The notes beneath the pieces are model-generated. The model did no database searches. It saw nothing but the letters and a program-made list of their open reading frames with translations, and was not told where the DNA came from. 48,309 bases of DNA from Deltaproteobacteria bacterium. GTDB taxonomy: Bacteria > Desulfobacterota > Binatia > UBA9968 > JAJDTQ01. Every line of letters starts with the position of its first letter. Positions within the stretch are counted from its first letter, which is position 1. Of the stretch, positions 41,937 through 48,309 are shown piece by piece. The stretch covers positions 1 through 48,309 of the forward strand of contig JAPPNE010000072.1 of NCBI GenBank assembly GCA_028818775.1, given 5' to 3'. Both the position numbers and the translations under genes were made by a program.

Positions 41937-42815
41937 ATGATCCCTCCGCCCTTCGAGTACCGGGCGCCCGATTCACTTGCCGAAGCCCTCGCGCTGCTGC
42001 GCGAGCACGGCGACGAGGCGCGGCTCATGGCCGGGGGGCAGTCGCTCCTGCCGATGCTCAAGCTGCGGCTGGTGCGTCCGGCGGTCATCGTCGACATCGG
42101 CGGCCTCCGGGAATTGACCGGCGTGGCCGAAGACGCGGACGCCGTGCACATCGGCGCCCTGGTCACGGAGCGTATCCTCGAACGCACCTTCCGGCAGAGC
42201 CTGCCGCTCATTGCCGAGGCCGCCGCCGGCATCGGGGACATCCACATCCGCAACCTGGGCACCCTGGGCGGCGCCCTGAGCCAAGCCGACCCCTCGGGTG
42301 ACCTGGCCCCGGCGGCGCTTGCGCTGGAGGCGAACCTCACGGCCCAATCGACCCGCGGAAGCCGCGCCATCGCCGCCCGCGATTTCTTCACCGGACCGTT
42401 CGAGACCTGTCTGGCCGAGGACGAGATCGTAACGTCCGTGGACGTGCCGCGGCCCGAGGGTGTCTACGGCCACGCCTATGTCAAGATGGCGCGCCGCGCC
42501 GGCGACTACGCGGTGGTGGGAGCGGCGGCGCTCGTGAGCCTGGCACCGGACGGTACATGCCAGGACGCCCGCATCGCCCTGTGCGCCGTCGGCCCCACGG
42601 CTTTCATCTGCGAGAATGCGGGAAGATCGCTGCAAGGCACGCGCCTCACCGACGCCGATCTCACGGAAGCCGCCGCACTAGCCGGCAAGGCCGCCGACCC
42701 GGTCAGCGACGTCCACGCATCCGCGGAGTACCGCAAGGAGATGACCCCGGTGGTCGTCGCCCGCGCCCTGACCCAAGGGCGGGAAAGAGCTCGGGTGCCG
42801 CACCAACGCCCCTAA
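41937..42815 (+). CDS. FAD-binding subunit of molybdenum hydroxylase (CoxM/CutM-like)
   Basis: 292 aa. FAD-contact motifs AGGQSLLPMLKLRL (31-45) and RNLGTLGGALSQADPSGDLA are those of the xanthine-dehydrogenase medium subunit. The C-terminal domain has YVKMARRAGDYAVVGAAA. It carries electrons from the Fe-S subunit to the acceptor. It begins 12 bp after the previous gene. A REP pair separates it from the CoxS-like gene. Confidence 0.92.
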   Translation: MIPPPFEYRAPDSLAEALALLREHGDEARLMAGGQSLLPMLKLRLVRPAVIVDIGGLRELTGVAEDADAVHIGALVTERILERTFRQSLPLIAEAAAGIGDIHIRNLGTLGGALSQADPSGDLAPAALALEANLTAQSTRGSRAIAARDFFTGPFETCLAEDEIVTSVDVPRPEGVYGHAYVKMARRAGDYAVVGAAALVSLAPDGTCQDARIALCAVGPTAFICENAGRSLQGTRLTDADLTEAAALAGKAADPVSDVHASAEYRKEMTPVVVARALTQGRERARVPHQRP

Positions 42816-42816
42816 A

Positions 42817-42915
42817 CGTCATTCCCGCGGAAGCGGGAATCCAGGGGTTGGGCGGGGCAAACGGGCGTGTCCCCCGCCTCACCCCGCCTGGATTCCCGCT
42901 TCCGCGGGAATGACG
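42817..42915. repeat. Paired inverted REPs (BIME-like) inside the CoxM-CoxS gap
   Basis: The 29-bp unit found after the RAYT gene is present here directly (42817-42845, two bases after the CoxM stop) and as an exact inverse copy (42887-42915), separated by 41 nt. The whole can fold into one long hairpin within the operon's mRNA. Confidence 0.85.
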
Positions 42916-42947
42916 AATTCGGGGCATGGCGCCATTCACAACGGACT

Positions 42948-43445
42948 ATGCAACGCATCACCGTCACCACCACGATCAATGGCACTGACTACTCCTTCGA
43001 GGTGGAGCCGCGCCTGCTGCTGGTGGACCTGATCCGCGACAAGGCCGGGCTCAAGGGCACTCACGTGGGGTGTGACACCGGCAACTGCGGCGCCTGCACG
43101 GTTCTCATGAACGGGCTCACCGTGAAGTCGTGCCAGGTGCTGGCGCCCCGCGCGCGCGGGGCGGAGATCCGCACCGTGGAAGGCCTGGCCCGGGACGGGG
43201 CGCTTCATCCGGCCCAGGAAGCGTTCTGGGAATGCGACGCGCTGGAGTGCGGCTTCTGCACGCCGGGCATGCTGATGACCACGGTGGCGTTCCTGGAAGA
43301 GAATCCGCACCCGTCCGACGAAGACATCCGCCGGGCCTACTCCGGCAACCTGTGCCGCTGCACCGGGTACCTCAACATTATCAAGGCGGTGAAGCGGGCG
43401 GCCCTTCGACTTCGCTCCGCTGGCGCGCCGCTACGCTCAGGGTGA
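42948..43445 (+). CDS. 2Fe-2S subunit of molybdenum hydroxylase (CoxS/CutS-like)
   Basis: 165 aa. Plant-type 2Fe-2S site in GCDTGNCGACTVLMNG plus a later Cys (VKSCQVL), and the alpha-helical cluster in ECGFCTPGMLM and NLCRCTGYLNII. It relays electrons from the molybdenum to the FAD subunit. ATG 42948 is the first start after the REP; the reading frame upstream is REP sequence. The C-terminal tail ALRLRSAGAPLRSG appears to be repeat-derived. Confidence 0.93.
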   Translation: MQRITVTTTINGTDYSFEVEPRLLLVDLIRDKAGLKGTHVGCDTGNCGACTVLMNGLTVKSCQVLAPRARGAEIRTVEGLARDGALHPAQEAFWECDALECGFCTPGMLMTTVAFLEENPHPSDEDIRRAYSGNLCRCTGYLNIIKAVKRAALRLRSAGAPLRSG

Positions 43446-43475
43446 ACGGAGAGGATACACTAGAGCCGGACGATC

Positions 43476-45884
43476 ATGGCGAACTACGTCGGCAAGAGCA
43501 TCAAGCGCAAGGAGTCCTTCGACTCGATCCAGGGGAAGAATACGTACATCGCCGACGTCGACCTCCCCGGGATGCTCCACGCCTGCATCCACCGGAGCCC
43601 CTACGCGCACGCGCGCGTGACCCGGGTGGACCTCTCGGACGCGCTCGCGCAGCCGGGCGTGGTGGCGGCCTTGAGCGGCGCGGACATCCGGCGGCTGTCG
43701 CGCCCCATGGCGCCCTTTCCGTTCACCCGCACGCGGCCCTACACCAGCGACTACCCGCGGGTGCGCTTCGCGGACCACTACTGTCTGGCGGTGGACCGGG
43801 TACGGCACGCGGGCGAGGCCGTGGCGGTGGTGGTGGCGGTGGACCGCTACGCCGCCGCGGACGCGGCCGAGGCGGTGCGCGTGGAATACGAGCCGCTGCC
43901 GCCGGTGGTGGACGTGGAGGCCGCGCTGGAACGGGGGTCCGTCCGGCTCTACGAGGAGTGGGGGGACAACATCCAGTACGAGTTCCGCTTCAGCGAGGGG
44001 CCGGTGGACGATCTGCTCGAATCGTCCGCGGTGGTGGTCCGCGAGCGCATCGTGCAGCACCGCTATACCGGGACGCCGCTGGAGACGCGCGGCGTCATCG
44101 CCAGCGTGGACCAGCGGGACAACCTGCTGACGCTGTGGTCCTCGACCCAGGTGCCGCACGCGCTCCCGAACCTCGTGCTCGACACCCTGGGCCGCGGCGA
44201 CCTCAAGATCCGCGTGATCTCGCCCGCCATGGGCGGGGGCTTCGGCATCAAGTGGGCCTTCTACCCCGAGGAAGTGCTGATGCCGCTCCTGTCCCTCCGG
44301 CTCGACCGCCCGGTGGGCTGGCGCGAGAGCCGGAGCGAGCACATGGCGGCGTCGCACCACTCCCGCGCCCAGGTGGACTACGCGGAGGCGGGGTTCGACG
44401 AGTCCGGGCGCATCACCGCCCTCAAGACCAAGGTCATCGTCGACTTGGGCGCCGCTTATCCCAGCGGCGGCACCTCCCTGGCCTTCGTCACCGCCAACTT
44501 CATTCCCGGGCCCTACCGCGTCGAGAACTACGCCACTACTTCCTTCGGGGTGGTCACCAACAAGACCGCCGCCGGCCCTCACCGGGCCAACGGCAAGGCC
44601 GAGTCCAACTTCATCATGGAGCGGGTGATGGACCGGGCCGCCCTGGAGCTGGGTCTCGGCAAGGACGAGATCCGCCGCCGCAACCTCATCCAGCCCCACG
44701 AATTTCCCTACACCTGCGTCACCGGCTCCACCTACGACAGCGGCGACTACCCCGCGTGCCTGCGCAAGGCGCTGGCGGAGGCGGACTACGCCGGCCTGCT
44801 GGCGGAGCGCGACCGGCTGCGCCGGGAAGGGCGCTACCGGGGCGTCGGCCTGGCCTTCATGCTCGAACCCCTCAGTTCGCTCCGGCCCAATGCCTACAAC
44901 GCCGGCTACGAAACCGTGACGGTGCGACTGGATCCCGTGGGCAAGGCCTGGGTGTTCTCGGGCGACATGAACATGAGCGCGAGCCACAAGACCACGCTCT
45001 CGCAGGTGGTGGCGGACGGGCTGGGCGTGCGCTTCGAGGACGTTCAGGTGTTCGAGGGCGACAGCGCCCTGGTGTCGTCTTCCAGCGGGTCCTACGCCAG
45101 CCGGTTCTCGACGGTGACGATTTCCGCCGCCATGAAGGCGTGCGAGGCGGTGCGGCGGAAGATGCTGGCCATCGCCGCCCACACGCTGCGTTGCCATCCC
45201 GAGGCACTCGAGTGCGCCGGCGGCATGATCCTGGACCGGACGAGGCCGGGGGTGGCGCTCACGGTCAAGGAAGTGGCCAATATGGCCTACTACTCCATCA
45301 ACCAGCTCCCCGGGAACATGGACCCGGGGCTCCACGACACCCACTACTTCATCAACCCCAACACCAGCTTCGAGCCCGACGCCAAGGGTCGCACGTCCAA
45401 CTTCTCGACGTTCCCCTATGCGATGCACGTGGCCTACGTGGAGGTGGACGCGGGCACCGGCGAAACCACGATCCTCAAGTATCTGACCGTGGACGACTCC
45501 GGCAACATGGTGAACCCCATGATCGTCGACACCCAGATCACCGGCGCCATCTCCCACGGCGTCGGGGGCGCGTTTCTCGAAGAGCTGGTGTATGACGAGC
45601 AGGGACAGCTCCTTTCGGGCACCTTCGCCGACTACCTGATTCCGTCGGCCATGGAGATGCCGGACCTGGAGATCCATCACATGGTGACGCCCATGCCCTT
45701 CACGCCGGGCGGGTTCAAGGGCGTGGGGGAGATCGGCGCCATCGGCCCGCCGGTGGTGCTGGCCAGCGCCATCGAGGATGCGCTGGCGCCGCTGGGGGTC
45801 AAGATCATGAGTCTGCCGCTCAAGCCGGAGAACATCTGGCGGGCGATACACGAAAGACAAAACGCAACAGGAGAACGGAAATGA
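43476..45884 (+). CDS. Molybdopterin-binding subunit of molybdenum hydroxylase (CoxL-like)
   Basis: 802 aa. ADVDLPGMLHACIHRSPYAH, VVDVEAALERGS, the PAMGGGFGIKWAFYPEEVL Moco loop, AGPHRANGKAESNF, and KGVGEIGAIGPPVVLASAIE near the C-terminus (catalytic Glu region) define the aldehyde oxidase/xanthine dehydrogenase large subunit. The AYxCSFR loop of true CO dehydrogenase is absent, so it is a hydroxylase for an aromatic or N-heterocyclic compound. The stop overlaps the next start by 4 nt. Confidence 0.92.
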   Translation: MANYVGKSIKRKESFDSIQGKNTYIADVDLPGMLHACIHRSPYAHARVTRVDLSDALAQPGVVAALSGADIRRLSRPMAPFPFTRTRPYTSDYPRVRFADHYCLAVDRVRHAGEAVAVVVAVDRYAAADAAEAVRVEYEPLPPVVDVEAALERGSVRLYEEWGDNIQYEFRFSEGPVDDLLESSAVVVRERIVQHRYTGTPLETRGVIASVDQRDNLLTLWSSTQVPHALPNLVLDTLGRGDLKIRVISPAMGGGFGIKWAFYPEEVLMPLLSLRLDRPVGWRESRSEHMAASHHSRAQVDYAEAGFDESGRITALKTKVIVDLGAAYPSGGTSLAFVTANFIPGPYRVENYATTSFGVVTNKTAAGPHRANGKAESNFIMERVMDRAALELGLGKDEIRRRNLIQPHEFPYTCVTGSTYDSGDYPACLRKALAEADYAGLLAERDRLRREGRYRGVGLAFMLEPLSSLRPNAYNAGYETVTVRLDPVGKAWVFSGDMNMSASHKTTLSQVVADGLGVRFEDVQVFEGDSALVSSSSGSYASRFSTVTISAAMKACEAVRRKMLAIAAHTLRCHPEALECAGGMILDRTRPGVALTVKEVANMAYYSINQLPGNMDPGLHDTHYFINPNTSFEPDAKGRTSNFSTFPYAMHVAYVEVDAGTGETTILKYLTVDDSGNMVNPMIVDTQITGAISHGVGGAFLEELVYDEQGQLLSGTFADYLIPSAMEMPDLEIHHMVTPMPFTPGGFKGVGEIGAIGPPVVLASAIEDALAPLGVKIMSLPLKPENIWRAIHERQNATGERK

Positions 45885-46744
45885 GCGACGCAGGGAACGG
45901 TTTCACGGAACGGGCGACCCGCGAGTTGGCGCGGGTGGCGGCGGTCTTCGCCGCGGGGGAGGCGGAGATCGCCGACACCTATTTCAACTGGGACCAGCGG
46001 GACCGCGACAAGGAGGTCCTCTGGCTCACCAAGCAGGCGGGCCGGGAGATCGAGAGCACCTTCACCGGGTTGAAGGAGATCGTCGAGAAGGTCGGCGGCG
46101 ACCTGACGGCGTCGGACCGGTACTGGGTCGACCGGTGGGGCGGCGACGTCGACCGCAACTGGCTGGAGGAGAACCTCTGGCGCACCAAGCAGGAGCTCAA
46201 CCACGGCAACCGATGCGTGGACATCATCGAATGGCTTACCGGCGAGCCCGTGGACATCAAGGAAGTGGTGCGCCGCTACAACCGCTGGACCCCCGATCCG
46301 TCGCTGCCCGACATGAAGGAATGGGTCCGGCTGGCGGAGGTGTTCAAGGAGCAGGAGGCCCGCCAGGAGCCCTGGGCGCGGCTCATCAACTCCCAGGGGC
46401 TGCTCGAAGGCGGCAGTTGCGGCCTGTTCTACGCCGCCTCCCAGTTGAGCGGCAGCGAGCTCAACGACCGCCTGTCCGAGGCCTTCACCGTGGTGCTGGA
46501 CGACGAGCGCGGCCACGGGCCGGCCAACATCTACCAGATCGCCGACGCCTTCACCCAGCAGGAGGCGGTGGACGGCGCCCGGGGACTGATGGTGGAGCGC
46601 GGCATCCAGCGCCTGCGCATGCGCAACGAGCAGTTCAGCTATCCCATCGACGAAGCGCGCATCCAGGACATCGCCGCCGGCAACATCGGCCTCGACGTGA
46701 CCAAGGCGATCTGGGGCGAGACCCTGGCGAAGTTCATCGACTGA
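45881..46744 (+). CDS. Uncharacterised ferritin-like diiron protein
   Basis: 287 aa, mostly alpha-helical. Two ExxH motifs, E105-LN-H108 in RTKQELNHGNRC and E209-RG-H212 in LDDERGHGPAN, with E176 (LLEGGSCG) about 33 residues before the second, suggest a four-helix diiron site (E, ExxH, E, ExxH). I do not recognise a named family. ATG 45881 overlaps the CoxL stop (ATGA), so it is tightly coupled. It may be an oxygenase or an oxygen/peroxide-handling partner of the hydroxylase. Confidence 0.75.
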   Translation: MSDAGNGFTERATRELARVAAVFAAGEAEIADTYFNWDQRDRDKEVLWLTKQAGREIESTFTGLKEIVEKVGGDLTASDRYWVDRWGGDVDRNWLEENLWRTKQELNHGNRCVDIIEWLTGEPVDIKEVVRRYNRWTPDPSLPDMKEWVRLAEVFKEQEARQEPWARLINSQGLLEGGSCGLFYAASQLSGSELNDRLSEAFTVVLDDERGHGPANIYQIADAFTQQEAVDGARGLMVERGIQRLRMRNEQFSYPIDEARIQDIAAGNIGLDVTKAIWGETLAKFID

Positions 46745-46763
46745 CGCCATTAGGGACGCTGGC

Positions 46764-47546
46764 GTGGCATCCCACATCGACCTTGAGAACAAGGACGGCA
46801 TCGCCTTCATCACGCTGAACCGGCCCGAGCGGCTCAACGCCATGAACGAGGCCATGTGGGCGGAGCTGGGGCGGGTGTGGGACGCCTTCGCGGCGGACCC
46901 GGCGCTGCGGGTGGCGGTGGTGAGCGGCGCCGGGGAGCGGGCGTTCTCCACCGGAATGGACCTGAAGGAGCGGGCGGTGGCCGGGGACCCCCGGGCGCGG
47001 GAGTTCTGGACCTCCGCGCTGGCGCGTGACCCCGGCCGCCGGGAACCGGTGTGGAAACCCATGATCGCGGCGGTGCACGGCTACTGCCTGGCCGGGGGCT
47101 TCGAGATCGCCCTGTCCTGTGACATCCGCATCTGCAGCGAGGATGCCACCTTCGGCCTGCCGGAGATCAAGCGGGGGTTCTTCCCGGGCAGTTCGGGCAC
47201 CGTGCGGCTGCCCCGCATCGTGCCGTTGGGCATGGCCCTGGAGATGCTCTACACCGGCGCGTCCATCTCCGCCGACGAGGCGTTCCGCTGCGGCTTGGTG
47301 AACCGGGTGGTGCCGCGGGACGAACTGTTGCCGGCGACCGAGAAGCTCGCCCGGTCCATAGCCGACGGCCCGCCACTGGCGCTGCAGGCGCTCAAGGAGG
47401 TGGTGCTCCGTAGCCTCGACCTGCCGCTTGCCGACGCCATCCGCTTCGAGGCTGGGTTCCGCGCCATGGTGGGCGGGACCGAGGATGCCCGTGAAGGCCC
47501 GCGCGCCTTCAGCGAAAAGCGCAAGCCGAGTTTCAAGGGCCGCTAG
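46764..47546 (+). CDS. Enoyl-CoA hydratase/isomerase (crotonase) family
   Basis: 260 aa. IAFITLNRPERLNAMNEAMW, the oxyanion-hole strand FSTGMDLKER, KPMIAAVHGYCLAGGFEIAL and catalytic Glu in FGLPEIKRGFFPGSSG. Hydration of enoyl-CoA is the default call; other crotonase reactions, including ring-opening, are possible. GTG start with AGGGA seven bases upstream, 19 bp after the ferritin-like gene. Confidence 0.9.
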   Translation: MASHIDLENKDGIAFITLNRPERLNAMNEAMWAELGRVWDAFAADPALRVAVVSGAGERAFSTGMDLKERAVAGDPRAREFWTSALARDPGRREPVWKPMIAAVHGYCLAGGFEIALSCDIRICSEDATFGLPEIKRGFFPGSSGTVRLPRIVPLGMALEMLYTGASISADEAFRCGLVNRVVPRDELLPATEKLARSIADGPPLALQALKEVVLRSLDLPLADAIRFEAGFRAMVGGTEDAREGPRAFSEKRKPSFKGR

Positions 47547-48309
47547 ATGTACCAGGACCTCCGCGAATACCTCCACCTGCTCGACCGTCAGGGGCTGCTG
47601 ATGCGGGTAGCCGCCCCGGTGGACAAGGACACGGAGCTGCATCCGCTGGTGCGCTGGCAGTTCCTGGGATTGCCGGACCACCAGCGCAAGGCCTTCCTGT
47701 TCGACAACGTGGTGGACGCCAAGGGGCGGCGCTACGAGACCCCGGTGGTGCTGGGGGCGCTGGCTTCCAACGAGGCCATCTATGCCCTGGGCATGGGCTC
47801 CGAGCCGGGCAGGAGCTTCGAGAAGTGGTCCGCGGCGGTGGCCGCGCCGCTGGCGCCGGAACTGGTGGAGACCGGCCCGGTGAAGGAGGAGATCCACGTC
47901 GGCGACGGTCTCCTGGAGCACGGCGGCCTGGACGAGTTCCCGGTGCCCATCTCGACGCCGGGCTTCGACAACGGGCCCTACTTCACGGCGTGCCACTGGA
48001 TCACCAAGGACCCGGAGACCGGCATCCGCAACGTCGGCAACTACCGCGGCCAGATCAAGTCCCCCACCAAGACGGGCGTCTACCTGATCAGCGCGCAGCA
48101 GGACTTGGCCGTCCACTGGAACAAGGCCAGCGCCCTGGGACAACCGCTGCCCGCGGCCGGGGTCATCGGCGCGGTGCCGTGCCTTTCCTACGTGGCGGTG
48201 CAGAAGATCGCCTACGGGGTGGACGAGCTGGGGGTGGCCGGCGCCATCCTGGGGCGCCCCATGCCGCTGGTCAAGTGCGAGACCGTGGACCTGGAGGTGC
48301 CGGCCAACG
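47547..48309 (+). CDS. UbiD-family (prenyl-FMN) decarboxylase, 3' truncated by window edge
   Basis: About 254 codons are visible from ATG 47547, which directly follows the upstream TAG. MYQDLREYLHLLDRQGLLMR is the typical UbiD N-terminus; the motif RNVGNYRGQIKSPTKTGV and the strand HWNKASALGQPLPAAGVIG follow. UbiD enzymes reversibly decarboxylate aromatic or unsaturated acids with prenylated FMN. With acyl-CoA ligase, hydroxylase and hydratase genes upstream, it may act on an aromatic acid or aryl-CoA such as phthaloyl-CoA. Confidence 0.92.
   Translation, partial: MYQDLREYLHLLDRQGLLMRVAAPVDKDTELHPLVRWQFLGLPDHQRKAFLFDNVVDAKGRRYETPVVLGALASNEAIYALGMGSEPGRSFEKWSAAVAAPLAPELVETGPVKEEIHVGDGLLEHGGLDEFPVPISTPGFDNGPYFTACHWITKDPETGIRNVGNYRGQIKSPTKTGVYLISAQQDLAVHWNKASALGQPLPAAGVIGAVPCLSYVAVQKIAYGVDELGVAGAILGRPMPLVKCETVDLEVPAN

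Noticed and set aside
42867..42947. N-terminal extension of the CoxS-like protein (LDSRFRGND-containing)
   Set aside because: Those codons are translated REP sequence. The 2Fe-2S domain starts at ATG 42948.
43404..43445. Possible separate small gene at the CoxS 3' end
   Set aside because: The stretch resembles a common dispersed repeat that extends the CoxS frame by a few codons; there is no start or ribosome site of its own.
43437..45860. 807-codon minus-strand frame and the parallel plus-strand frame at 43130-45595
   Set aside because: Both overlap the CoxL-like gene, whose Moco motifs are in frame from 43476. The alternatives are low-complexity Arg/Gly or His/Val translations.
1..48309. 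CRISPR arrays, tRNA or rRNA genes
   Set aside because: No regularly spaced direct repeats and no tRNA or rRNA-like sequence seen on either strand. Repeats present are palindromic REP types.

Overview
The window is GC-rich bacterial DNA with closely packed genes, 4-nt ATGA-type overlaps and many long spurious antisense frames. Its content is tripartite tricarboxylate transporters (TTT), CoxLMS-type molybdenum hydroxylase, UbiD, alpha/beta-hydrolases, amidohydrolase, a possible selenoprotein and REP-type palindromes. This suggests a Gram-negative soil or marine heterotroph, perhaps a Tectomicrobia, Rokubacteria or Deltaproteobacteria-like lineage. The assignment is inference from gene content only, because no rRNA or marker gene is present.

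Layout. 1-4092: a solute-binding protein gene (partial) divergent from a FadR-type regulator, followed by a TctC/TctA transporter. 4122-7319: a single-polypeptide fusion of an EndoQ-like PHP nuclease with a UvrD/Rep helicase, ending in a clamp-binding-like pentapeptide. 7580-8059: a glycine-zipper lipoprotein. 8082-8458: decayed BrnT/BrnA remnants and a REP palindrome.

8519-15066: the accessory island and the most notable region. From right to left on the minus strand it encodes a three-domain ubiquitin-like protein, an E2-like protein, a JAB/JAMM peptidase and an E1/ThiF adenylyltransferase, linked by 4-nt overlaps. A AAA ATPase and a subtilisin-like protease follow, also overlapping by 4 nt, as in IetAS-like defence pairs. 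A divergent XRE regulator shares the promoter region. I read this as a candidate defence island combining a ubiquitin-like conjugation module with an ATPase-protease module.

15271-25000: an orphan TctB, a carboxyltransferase, a DsbA/FrnE-type protein whose first redox Cys codon is an in-frame TGA followed by a SECIS-like hairpin (candidate selenoprotein), a 2OG-Fe(II) oxygenase, two hydrolases (one frameshifted), an isocitrate/isopropylmalate-type dehydrogenase, a REP-associated transposase with its REP immediately downstream, a luciferase-like monooxygenase and a TrpF-like protein lacking the catalytic Cys. 25108-28521: an Fe-S reductase-like protein, a small protein, and a minus-strand pilin operon (prepilin peptidase, FimT/GspH-like, PilV-like, PilW-like).

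28572-37000: a secreted alpha/beta-hydrolase, an amidohydrolase, a complete TctB-TctA-TctC operon with MmgE/PrpD, and a dihydropseudooxynicotine-hydrolase-like enzyme. 37072-48309: a plus-strand run encoding aldehyde dehydrogenase, benzoate-CoA-ligase-like enzyme, class II aldolase, 4,5-dihydroxyphthalate-decarboxylase-like protein, CoxM/CoxS/CoxL, a ferritin-like diiron protein, enoyl-CoA hydratase and UbiD (partial). This reads as a catabolic cluster for an aromatic or heteroaromatic acid.
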